DNA of 12,012 nt from Crenotrichaceae bacterium (GTDB lineage Bacteria; Pseudomonadota; Gammaproteobacteria; Methylococcales; DRLZ01), in the NCBI GenBank assembly GCA_011322755.1, contig DRLZ01000213.1, positions 1 through 12,012 on the forward strand, given 5' to 3'. A program made the position numbers and the translations under genes. The notes under the pieces are model-generated. The model made no database searches. It was not told the DNA's origin and saw nothing but the letters and a program-made list of their open reading frames with translations. Shown piece after piece: positions 1 to 6,211 of this stretch (the stretch's first letter is position 1; every line of letters starts with the position of its first letter).

Positions 1-1461
1 AATGCTCATAATGGCATCGAGGAATGGTCTTTTATACCCCAGGCATTATTGGAGACACAGAAAGACTTGATGGATAACATCAACGGGGCTCATATCTATG
101 GTCTTGATTCAACACCCACGATTCGGGTTTATGATGCCAATAATAACGGTAGTATTGAACCTGCAGGCACTGATATTGACGGTAATGGATCAATTACTAC
201 TAATGAAAAGGATTATGTCCATGCCTATGTTTCCATGCGCAGAGGTGGGAGAAATATCTATGCTTTTGATATTACACCGAGTACAAAAATAACTGATCGG
301 ACAACAACCAATGCGGTTTCACCTAAATTGATGTGGAGAATTGACGGAGGTTCTGGTGATTTCTCAGCATTAGGGCAAACATGGTCCAGACCACTTCCGG
401 CAACGATTAATTACAATGGTTCACCAAAAGATGTACTTATTTTTGCTGGTGGTTACCATACTGGCCAGGATGATTCTTTTGGGGTCTCTGCTTACGGTAA
501 CGCGATATATATTGTTGATGCCGATAATGGCAACCGGCTCTGGTGGGCAAGTAATACGGGTGCTGATTTAAACCTCGCAGAGATGATCTATGCGATACCA
601 TCTGATGTTGCATTAATGGATGCTAATAGTGACGGTGTGATTGAGCGTCTCTATGTTGGTGATACAGGCGGACAGTTATGGCGAATCGATCTGGCTGCAA
701 CTTTGAGTTCTTCAACAGGCGCCAGACTTGCTGCTATCTCGTCATCAGCGGATGATGCTGACAAGCGCAAATTCTTTTATCCACCAGATGTAGCACAAAT
801 GAGTGATGGTGTTTTTTCAACCACGAAACTCTATGATCTGGTGACCATTTCAAGTGGGAACCGTTCACATCCGCTGGATGCGACTGTGAATGACCGGTTT
901 TATGCATTCAGAGATACCCATGTTGCATCAGTGATACCATCGGGATTTACGCCGATTACTGCATCTGATATGGCGGATGTGACTGATGTCAATATTCAAA
1001 GCGGGTCAGCAGATGCAACAGCGCTAAAATCAAAAAAAGGCTGGTTTATTAATTTCCAGGAATATAACGATGACTGGAAAGGTGAAAAAGGATTGTCCAG
1101 CCCGTTAATACTGGATGGGAAAATCTTTTTTGCCACCTATATTCCGGAAGCAGATACATCTGAAGATCCTTGCGGAGGTGCGGTTGAAGGAAGTGGACGG
1201 CTGTATGCCGTGAATCTGTTGAATGGTGCAGCCGTGTATGATTGGTATAATCCACCGGTGAATCCGAATAATCAGGCGGTGCTAACAGTGGAGGATAGAC
1301 GCGACCCGCTAGGCGATGGCATACCATCAGACCCGATTGCCGTTTTCCAGAAAACCGGAGTTGATGTCATGGTGGGAACTGGTGGTGGAGCAACTGTTGT
1401 TGATCCAGAAGTTGGCTTACCCAGAAAACGCACTTTCTGGCAGCAGCTGAGGATCGAATAA
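1..1461 (+). CDS. pilY1: PilY1/PilC-type type IV pilus tip adhesin, C-terminal part (5' truncated by the window)
   Basis: The reading frame is open from base 1 and ends at TAA 1459-1461, giving 486 C-terminal residues. PilY1 proteins are usually over 1000 residues, so more than half lies upstream. PilY1 sits at the type IV pilus tip, where it supports pilus assembly, adhesion and surface sensing; its C-terminal half is a calcium-binding beta-propeller. Visible hallmarks are an early EEWSFIP segment, the MRRGGRNIYAFDIT motif around fragment residues 79-92 (the family RRGGR-x-x-YA-x-D signature), and DANSDGVIERLYVGD from residue 207, which matches the conserved PilY1 calcium site. Two further D-x-(D/N)-x-N-G loops lie at residues 45-69. 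The end (KRTFWQQLRIE) looks like a natural PilY1 C-terminus. No minor pilin gene follows; the next gene is convergent nadB, so this is probably the last gene of its unit. Family assignment is strong; precise function is inferred. Confidence 0.9.
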   Translation, partial: NAHNGIEEWSFIPQALLETQKDLMDNINGAHIYGLDSTPTIRVYDANNNGSIEPAGTDIDGNGSITTNEKDYVHAYVSMRRGGRNIYAFDITPSTKITDRTTTNAVSPKLMWRIDGGSGDFSALGQTWSRPLPATINYNGSPKDVLIFAGGYHTGQDDSFGVSAYGNAIYIVDADNGNRLWWASNTGADLNLAEMIYAIPSDVALMDANSDGVIERLYVGDTGGQLWRIDLAATLSSSTGARLAAISSSADDADKRKFFYPPDVAQMSDGVFSTTKLYDLVTISSGNRSHPLDATVNDRFYAFRDTHVASVIPSGFTPITASDMADVTDVNIQSGSADATALKSKKGWFINFQEYNDDWKGEKGLSSPLILDGKIFFATYIPEADTSEDPCGGAVEGSGRLYAVNLLNGAAVYDWYNPPVNPNNQAVLTVEDRRDPLGDGIPSDPIAVFQKTGVDVMVGTGGGATVVDPEVGLPRKRTFWQQLRIE

Positions 1462-1505
1462 GATAACTGATACTGTAGGTATGGAGTAGCCTGAATTCTG
1501 TCTGA

Positions 1506-3158
1506 CTACCCCTTGTCTATTGTTAGCGGTTGTTTGTCGTGGATAACATGGGTGGAGTGATGTGGTATGAGTACGGTATCTTCAGCTTGTTTCGCATCAG
1601 TTTCCGGGTAATCAAGAGTATAATGCAGCCCCCTGCTTTCCTTGCGCTGCATGGCGCTGGTGATAACCAGATCTGCGACTGTGACCAGATTACGTAGTTC
1701 AAGTAGATCGCTGGAAATTTTAAAATGGCCGTAATATTCCTGAATTTCCTGTTTGAGCATTTCCACCCGCCGCTTGGCACGCGCCAAGCGTTTGTCGGTT
1801 CGCACAATGCCGACATAATCCCACATAAATTGTCGTAATTGACGCCAGTTATGGGAAATAACCACTTCCTCGTCAGAGTCGGTGACTCTTGATTCATCCC
1901 ATTCAGCTACCTCTGGCGGAGGTGGTCTGAGCGGATTGGTTTTAATAATGTCATCGTGAACCTGTCTGGCAAAAACCTGGCATTCCAGTAGTGAATTACT
2001 GGCCATTCGGTTGGCTCCATGTAACCCGGTGCATGTGACTTCACCAATGGCATACAAGCCATCAATATCGGTACGTCCCTTGATGTCTGTCATTACACCT
2101 CCGCAAGTATAATGTGCTGCTGGTACAACTGGAATGGGTTGCTTGGTGATGTCAATGTTGTATTTCAGGCAGGTTTCATAAATCGTTGGAAAGTGGCTGG
2201 TAACAAAGTCTGCTGATTGATGGCTGATATCAAGATATACACATTCGATGCCAAGACGTTTCATCTCGTGATCGATGGCTCGCGCAACAATATCACGCGG
2301 CGCCAGTTCTTTCCGGGAATCAAACTTATCCATAAACTGTTTGCCATTTGGCAAAAGCAGTTTTCCACCTTCGCCGCGCACGGCTTCGCTGATGAGAAAT
2401 GAACGGGCATCTGGATGATACAGACAGGTTGGGTGAAACTGGTTGAATTCCATATTGGCGACCCGGCAGCCGGCTCGCCATGCCAGCGCAATACCATCAC
2501 CTGTTGCAACATCCGGATTGCTGGTATACAGATAGACCCGACTTGAACCACCTGTTGCCAGTACGACTGAGCGAGCACGAAAAGCGACGACTTTATCATG
2601 TTTGATATCGAGTACGTAAGCGCCATCAATACGTTTTTGACTGCTCTGATGACGAGTCTGGATAAGATCAACCGCATTATGGTATTCGTACAAATCAATA
2701 TTTGATGCTTCTCTGGCGCGTTGATCCAGGGTTGTGATAATGGCTTTGCCTGTGGCATCGGCAGAGTGGACAACGCGACGGTGGCTGTGACCACCTTCAC
2801 GGGTAAGATGCAGTTGTGAATCTCCATCTTCTGTTTCTTCTTCCGTAAACTCAACGCCTTGTTGAATCAACCATTCGACACATTGCTTACCATGAGAGAC
2901 AACCAGCTCCACGATGTTACGCTTGCACAAGCCGGCACCTGATATCAGTGTATCTTCAATATGGGATTCAAGCGTATCGTCGGATTCCAGCACCGCAGAG
3001 ATTCCGCCTTGTGCGAAATAAGTGTTACAGTGTTGCAAGTCGAATTTTGAGAGTACGGCGATATGGGTTGTTTTCGGTAGTTGTAAAGCGAGGCTAAGTC
3101 CTGCACCGCCAGAACCAATGATGAGTACGTCATGTTCAAATGACTGATATTTGGTCAT
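1506..3158 (-). CDS. nadB: L-aspartate oxidase NadB
   Basis: This 550-residue cytoplasmic flavoenzyme oxidises L-aspartate to iminoaspartate, the first step of de novo NAD synthesis, which NadA continues. Length fits the family (E. coli 540). The N-terminal FAD-binding motif DVLIIGSGGAGLSLAL is at residues 10-25, followed by TYFAQGGISAV. The succinate dehydrogenase/NadB flavoprotein core is clear: QFHPTCLYHPDARSF, EAVRGEGG, the catalytic-region ELAPRDIVARAIDHEMK, PAAHYTCGGVM, and GLHGANRMASNSLLECQVF. I place the start at the ATG read from 3158 backwards, because MTKYQSFEHDVLIIGSG aligns with the usual NadB N-terminus. A longer frame reaches 3284 but adds 42 residues unlike the family. The ribosome site is weak (GGCAGA upstream). 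It is divergent from rpoE, as in Pseudomonas, and convergent with pilY1. No convincing promoter or NAD-repressor operator was recognised upstream. Confidence 0.96.
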   Translation of the reverse strand: MTKYQSFEHDVLIIGSGGAGLSLALQLPKTTHIAVLSKFDLQHCNTYFAQGGISAVLESDDTLESHIEDTLISGAGLCKRNIVELVVSHGKQCVEWLIQQGVEFTEEETEDGDSQLHLTREGGHSHRRVVHSADATGKAIITTLDQRAREASNIDLYEYHNAVDLIQTRHQSSQKRIDGAYVLDIKHDKVVAFRARSVVLATGGSSRVYLYTSNPDVATGDGIALAWRAGCRVANMEFNQFHPTCLYHPDARSFLISEAVRGEGGKLLLPNGKQFMDKFDSRKELAPRDIVARAIDHEMKRLGIECVYLDISHQSADFVTSHFPTIYETCLKYNIDITKQPIPVVPAAHYTCGGVMTDIKGRTDIDGLYAIGEVTCTGLHGANRMASNSLLECQVFARQVHDDIIKTNPLRPPPPEVAEWDESRVTDSDEEVVISHNWRQLRQFMWDYVGIVRTDKRLARAKRRVEMLKQEIQEYYGHFKISSDLLELRNLVTVADLVITSAMQRKESRGLHYTLDYPETDAKQAEDTVLIPHHSTHVIHDKQPLTIDKG

Positions 3159-3257
3159 TAATATTCTGCCATCAATTGTTATGATTGTTATTGTGTATAA
3201 TAAGTCAACATTGCATTCAGTTATCGAAAAGATGATAATCTGCGTTTCGCAAAACAG

Positions 3258-3287
3258 TTGCGACGCCTGAGATCGTTGCTTCATAAT
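3258..3287 (+). promoter_or_regulatory. Candidate sigma-70 promoter upstream of rpoE
   Basis: TTGCGA (3258-3263), an 18-nt spacer and CATAAT (3282-3287) match the sigma-70 consensus at four of six and five of six bases. Transcription would start near 3294, just before the paired hairpins at 3308-3358, which makes the call more plausible. A match of this quality also occurs by chance in AT-rich spacers. Confidence 0.4.
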
Positions 3288-3307
3288 TATCGATTACAGT
3301 ATTGTGC

Positions 3308-3358
3308 ATTGACTGTACGCATCGGTCAATTAAGCCTGTGAGCTAATTGATTATTTTT
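3308..3358 (+). terminator. Terminator-like hairpin with an overlapping alternative hairpin (possible attenuator or short RNA end)
   Basis: Hairpin 2 has left arm TCAATTAAGC (3326-3335), loop CTGTGA (3336-3341) and right arm GCTAATTGA (3342-3350): nine pairs with one bulged A, followed at once by TTATTTTT (3351-3358), as in an intrinsic terminator on the + strand. Hairpin 1 pairs ATTGAC (3308-3313) with GTCAAT (3325-3330) across 11 nt. It uses bases 3326-3330 of the left arm of hairpin 2, so the two exclude each other. The stems are AT-rich (three G-C pairs in hairpin 2), so stability is modest. No + strand gene lies directly upstream, so a terminator here would act on the rpoE leader or end a short RNA. 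The base pairing is seen; the regulatory role is inferred. Confidence 0.42.
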
Positions 3359-3404
3359 GACGAGTATTTACACGACGTTCAACTCTGGAATGCTTGTCTT
3401 CAAC

Positions 3405-3410
3405 TATAAT
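3405..3410 (+). promoter_or_regulatory. Perfect TATAAT -10-like hexamer before rpoE
   Basis: TATAAT lies 77 nt upstream of the rpoE start. At a 17-nt spacing the -35 position (3382-3387, ACTCTG) does not match TTGACA, and there is no TGn extension. It could be a weak or activator-dependent vegetative promoter, located below the terminator-like hairpin. Confidence 0.25.
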
Positions 3411-3456
3411 TCTAAGGTAAGGATCAGGTTGTTGTGATTTTCGTTGTATCCAGGTT

Positions 3457-3483
3457 GAACTTATTTGGTTTATTGGCGTCATT
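3457..3483 (+). promoter_or_regulatory. Candidate RpoE/AlgU-type promoter (autoregulatory) for rpoE
   Basis: GAACTT (3457-3462) is a perfect core of the -35 element used by RpoE/AlgU. After 16 nt comes TCATT (3479-3483), which keeps the TC of the -10 element but not the rest of TCTGA/TCAAA. rpoE/algU autoregulation through such promoters is established in the family. This is the only GAACTT in an intergenic stretch of the window. Transcription would begin about at the ATG at 3488, giving a leaderless or nearly leaderless message. Confidence 0.4.
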
Positions 3484-3487
3484 ATAA

Positions 3488-4099
3488 ATGCAAGGACGTG
3501 ACCACTCAGGTGAGCAACTTGATAAAGATTTGGTGCTAAGAGTTCAAAATGGTGACAAGGCTGCATTTGATATACTTGTCGGCAAGTATCAGCATCGAGT
3601 GACTCAATTGGTCGGACGCTTTGTCAGAGATCAGACTGAAGCTCAGGATGTTGCTCAGGAAGCCTTCATTAAGGCGTATCGGGCGTTGCCGAACTTTCGA
3701 GGCGACAGTGCGTTCTTCACCTGGCTGTACCGTATCGCTATTAATACCGCGAAAAATTATCTGGTTGCGCGTTCTCGCCGCCCATCAGATATTCAGTCTG
3801 ATATACAGGAAGCAGAACAGTTTGAAGGTGCACAGCACCTGCGAGAGTACGATACGCCCGAACAACTGGCGATAGGCAGAGAAGTGGTGGAGATGATCCA
3901 TTCTGCAATTGAAGGTCTGCCAGACGAACTTCAGATAGCAATTACGCTGCGGGAGTTTGAGGGGCTAAGTTATAGCGAAATTGCCAAAACCATGCAATGC
4001 CCGGTTGGTACAGTTCGCTCAAGAATTTTTAGAGCCAGGGAAGCGATTGACAAAAAATTACAATCTCTGTCTGGAAATACAGAGAATGAAACAAGGTGA
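3488..4099 (+). CDS. rpoE: RNA polymerase sigma-E factor (RpoE/AlgU, ECF group 2)
   Basis: This 203-residue sigma factor directs RNA polymerase to envelope-stress promoters. It closely resembles E. coli RpoE and Pseudomonas AlgU throughout. Region 2 is at about residues 25-95, with KYQHRVTQLVGRFV, AQDVAQEAFIKAYRAL, FRGDSAFFTWLYRIAIN and TAKNYLVARSRRP. Region 4 is at about 132-190, with LPDELQIAITLREFEGLSY, then the -35-binding helix-turn-helix SEIAKTMQCPVGTVRSRIFRAREAID. ATG 3488 is the most upstream start possible, since the codon before it is TAA. It gives about eight residues more than E. coli before the common GEQLDKDLVLRVQ. No Shine-Dalgarno sequence precedes it. Its stop overlaps the mucA ribosome site, so the two are probably translated in concert. 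It should be held inactive by the MucA encoded next door. Confidence 0.97.
   Translation: MQGRDHSGEQLDKDLVLRVQNGDKAAFDILVGKYQHRVTQLVGRFVRDQTEAQDVAQEAFIKAYRALPNFRGDSAFFTWLYRIAINTAKNYLVARSRRPSDIQSDIQEAEQFEGAQHLREYDTPEQLAIGREVVEMIHSAIEGLPDELQIAITLREFEGLSYSEIAKTMQCPVGTVRSRIFRAREAIDKKLQSLSGNTENETR
4093..4098 (+). promoter_or_regulatory. Ribosome binding site that fixes the mucA start
   Basis: AAGGTG lies six nt before ATG 4105. A GTG at 4096-4098 is in the mucA frame but is part of this Shine-Dalgarno sequence, so ATG 4105 is the better start. The rpoE stop codon TGA (4097-4099) also lies in it, which suggests terminating ribosomes pass directly to mucA. Confidence 0.75.
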
Positions 4100-4104
4100 T
4101 AACT

Positions 4105-4716
4105 ATGGACAATGAAATTAGCTTGAAAATGTCCCTTTTGCTTGATGGTGAACTATCTGCACAGGAAACTGTAGAGTTGTGGGCTCAAATTGAGCAGGAC
4201 GCCTTGCTAGCTGAACAGTGGAAGCGTTATAACCAGGTTAGATCAGTCATGAACAGCCAGTCACCCGTTGCTGCCCGTCCTGACCTGATCGAATCGGTAC
4301 ATCAAGCCTTATTATCAGAACCTGTTCTTGTTGCCCCCAAAGCGCAATCAAAATCAAATACCAGTCAGCGCAACACGTTCGTGTTCTTGCGTCGCACCGG
4401 CATGGTGGCTGCATCTGGCATTTTAGCGATGATGATTTACGGCTATCAGCAACAAACACAACACGTTGTTCCGGTTAGTTCACAACCTTCAGCAGTCGAT
4501 GTAATGACAGATAATGTTGTCGCGGATAAGCAGCCTGTGGAAATTCGAACACAACCTGTTCATGCTGCTGCATCGCGGATATATTCCACAGCACAGATTC
4601 CTTCAGAACAAGCGTTTAATGAATATCTGGTGTCACATGGTGAATATTCCTACTCAATAAGCCCACAACCATTAATGTCAGCTGCACGTGTCGTGAGTTA
4701 TAACACTGAGAACTAG
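4105..4716 (+). CDS. mucA: Anti-sigma-E factor MucA/RseA
   Basis: A 203-residue single-pass inner-membrane protein that binds RpoE with its cytoplasmic N-terminal domain and is degraded by regulated proteolysis under envelope stress. The N-terminus has the RseA/MucA pattern: a start near MDNEISLKMSLLLDGEL, then EQWKRYNQVRSVM at about residues 37-49. A hydrophobic segment at about 98-114 (RTGMVAASGILAMMIYGY) follows two arginines, consistent with N-in topology, and contains small helix-breaking residues of the kind cleaved by RseP. The periplasmic tail (about 115-203) is Gln/Val/Ser-rich and poorly conserved, as usual; it would carry the DegS/AlgW cleavage site and MucB-binding part. Start at ATG 4105 is set by AAGGTG six nt upstream. 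It lies 5 nt after rpoE but 255 nt before mucB, which is an unusually wide gap. Family identity rests on context plus the N-terminal pattern. Confidence 0.9.
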   Translation: MDNEISLKMSLLLDGELSAQETVELWAQIEQDALLAEQWKRYNQVRSVMNSQSPVAARPDLIESVHQALLSEPVLVAPKAQSKSNTSQRNTFVFLRRTGMVAASGILAMMIYGYQQQTQHVVPVSSQPSAVDVMTDNVVADKQPVEIRTQPVHAAASRIYSTAQIPSEQAFNEYLVSHGEYSYSISPQPLMSAARVVSYNTEN

Positions 4717-4971
4717 TTGATTTTTTTAACAACATAATCAAATTGTTTCGCGCTTTGCTGTTTTAATTTATTTGGCTCATTGTTAGTTACATGACATGCT
4801 TGTGGTTCGGAGTTTTTAGTGAACCGGAAAACACCCCCCTCAAGGCTGCTTCAAGCCGGTTATTCTTACAGACCGATGTTGTTTCAGTCTACCTGCTGAA
4901 GTTTCACAAAATGAACATGTTATACACGTCTCTGCTGTAGACCAAAATCTAAGGTGAAATAATCCGTTCTT
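4717..4971. other. Long structured mucA-mucB spacer without a convincing gene
   Basis: Related operons usually have mucA and mucB almost adjacent; here 255 nt separate them. Inverted repeats on the transcript strand are TTGATT (4717-4722) with AATCAA (4736-4741), right after the mucA stop; GGTTC (4804-4808) with GAACC (4821-4825); AACCGG (4822-4827) with CCGGTT (4856-4861); and GTCTAC (4887-4892) with GTAGAC (4937-4942). The second and third share bases 4822-4825, so they exclude each other. There is no good intrinsic terminator and no GAACTT promoter. A 49-codon frame (4791-4940) has no ribosome site and no family resemblance. AAGGTG at 4951-4956 is 15 nt from the mucB ATG, too far for an ordinary Shine-Dalgarno. 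Confidence 0.5.
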
Positions 4972-5931
4972 ATGCGAATCTGTATATTTTGGTTCACCTT
5001 GGTATTCACAAACATTCAATACGCCATTGCTGACACAGGAACGCGTACAGCAATGCAGTGGTTACAAGCGATGCAGCATGCGCTTCAATCGAGTGCATAT
5101 CAAGGTACGGTTATTTATGCCGGGGCAAGTCAGATCGATACATTGCAAGTTTTTCATGCAATGTTCGATGGTGTTGAGTATGAACACATCCTTTCGCTTG
5201 ACTTGTCTCCCCGGGAAGTCATTCGAGAGCAATCGAAAATTTTCTGTTTTAACCAGCAGCAGCGCAATGGACGAGTGAGTGTTGTCATGCCACACAAAAA
5301 CTTTCTGGGGCTACCTTCCGGACTTGATTCCGCTGAGAGTTATTACACAGTACAGCTTGGAAATCAACAAAAAGTGGTGCAGCGTTCAGCTCAGATTGTC
5401 AGTATTTTGCCTAAAGATAATTTGCGATATCAGCATAAGTTCTGGATTGATCAGGTTTCTTCTATTCCCGTTAAAATACAACTTATTGATAATACAGGCA
5501 ATGTTCTGGAACAACTGATGTTTGCTGACTTAAAAACTGGTCAAATGATTCCTCGAGACCAATTTCTGTTACCTGTTGAATCAAAGCAATATCAATGGGT
5601 TACACAGAAATCAGAAATTGTTCCATATGAGCAGCAAAAATGGCGAGTTGTTGACAAGCCTGCTGGTTTTGAAATTGTTAACTACATGCAAGAGCACAAC
5701 ACGTTACGTTCAAAACGACTGACCCATCTATTACTGAGTGATGGAATTGCGCTGGTTTCTGTTTATGTTGATGGCAAAGCAAAAACGAATGAGCCATCGA
5801 TCGAGCTGCACCGTGTTGGTGCGATGAATCTTGCAAAATCGATCAGGAGTGGGTACAACCTGACTATTGTTGGGGAGGTTCCGCAACAGACGATTCGATT
5901 AATCCATAATGCAATGAAAATAGTCCACTAA
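4972..5931 (+). CDS. mucB: Periplasmic sigma-E regulator MucB/RseB
   Basis: A 319-residue exported protein. RseB/MucB binds the periplasmic part of RseA/MucA and blocks its cleavage; lipoprotein or lipopolysaccharide signals release it. Residues 1-20 form a signal peptide ending YAIA before DTGTR, consistent with signal peptidase I. The LolA/LolB-like N-terminal domain follows: AMQWLQAMQHALQSSAYQGTVIYA, then FDGVEYEHILSLDLSPREVIREQ and FCFN. The smaller C-terminal domain (about 215-319) has GFEIVNYMQ, THLLLSDGIALVSVYVD, and GAMNLAKSIRSGYNLTIVGEVP, a strong family signature. ATG 4972 is preceded by an in-frame TAA at 4960, so no longer start exists; the only Shine-Dalgarno-like AAGGTG is 15 nt away, so translation may be weak or depend on RNA folding. 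No mucC/rseC follows. Confidence 0.95.
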   Translation: MRICIFWFTLVFTNIQYAIADTGTRTAMQWLQAMQHALQSSAYQGTVIYAGASQIDTLQVFHAMFDGVEYEHILSLDLSPREVIREQSKIFCFNQQQRNGRVSVVMPHKNFLGLPSGLDSAESYYTVQLGNQQKVVQRSAQIVSILPKDNLRYQHKFWIDQVSSIPVKIQLIDNTGNVLEQLMFADLKTGQMIPRDQFLLPVESKQYQWVTQKSEIVPYEQQKWRVVDKPAGFEIVNYMQEHNTLRSKRLTHLLLSDGIALVSVYVDGKAKTNEPSIELHRVGAMNLAKSIRSGYNLTIVGEVPQQTIRLIHNAMKIVH

Positions 5932-6211
5932 TATTGTCTTTATATAAGCAATTATTAGCACCAGGTTTTTTGTGAGATCAGATTCTAATGTATACTGCGC
6001 TATTCCCAACACATGTTGCTGGTTTAGCTTTTTACCTGTAAGGCAGCAGATTACACTGCAGTGAGATTGTATAAAAAGTTAGAATAACCAATCACAACAG
6101 GTCACTCAATCCAGAAAATACCTGGGCTGCAGGATTTTTACGGTGCAGAGTTTAACCACTTGTGTGCAAGGCATGTTAGTTTTTTTTATTTTTTACGAGA
6201 CGATTTAGACA
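5932..6211. other. Long mucB-mucD spacer; the mucC/rseC position is empty
   Basis: This 280-nt stretch occupies the place where mucC (rseC) stands in Pseudomonas and E. coli relatives. No frame of useful length, and no RseC-like cysteine-rich remnant, is visible. It holds a promoter-like TATACT with a GCGC downstream (5991-6000), a perfect 10-bp palindrome CACTGCAGTG (6054-6063), a CTGCA (6127-6131)/TGCAG (6144-6148) inverted repeat, and a small hairpin CTTG-TGTG-CAAG (6159-6170). Eight T, one A and six T follow (6180-6194), just before mucD. No RpoE-type GAACTT is present. No tRNA-like fold was recognised. Confidence 0.5.
5991..5996 (+). promoter_or_regulatory. Candidate -10 element upstream of mucD
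   Basis: TATACT matches the sigma-70 -10 consensus at five of six bases and is followed by a GC-rich GCGC discriminator, a feature of growth-rate or stringently controlled promoters. The -35 position at 17-nt spacing is TTTTGT (5968-5973), a poor match; TTGTGA (5970-5975) is better but only 15 nt away. It would start a message with a leader of about 210 nt before mucD. Confidence 0.3.

Noticed and set aside
1049..1327. Open frame on the - strand inside pilY1, and similar antisense frames inside nadB, mucD and lepB
   Set aside because: They lie opposite well-supported genes and show no domain pattern, signal peptide or ribosome site.
1483..1512. Possible bidirectional terminator between pilY1 and nadB (GGAGTAG with CTACCCC)
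   Set aside because: The stem has a mismatch and a 16-nt loop, and neither strand has a convincing T-tract after it.
3159..3284. 42-residue N-terminal extension of NadB from an upstream ATG
   Set aside because: The family starts a few residues before the FAD-binding DVLIIGSG motif, and the extension is a hydrophobic, low-similarity stretch reading through the intergenic regulatory region.
3357..3385. TTGACG as a -35 element for rpoE
   Set aside because: At 16-18 nt spacing there is no acceptable -10 hexamer (CAACTC or AACTCT).
4096..4104. GTG 4096 as the mucA start
   Set aside because: This GTG is part of the AAGGTG ribosome site for ATG 4105, which has ideal spacing and gives the expected RseA-like N-terminus.
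4791..4940. 49-codon frame between mucA and mucB
   Set aside because: It has no Shine-Dalgarno sequence, no recognisable motif and no overlap or coupling with neighbours; a frame this short is expected by chance.
5988..6041. 17-codon frame (MYTALFPTHVAGLAFYL) in the mucB-mucD spacer as a leader peptide
   Set aside because: Its ATG abuts the candidate -10 element, no ribosome site precedes it, and it has no run of regulatory codons.
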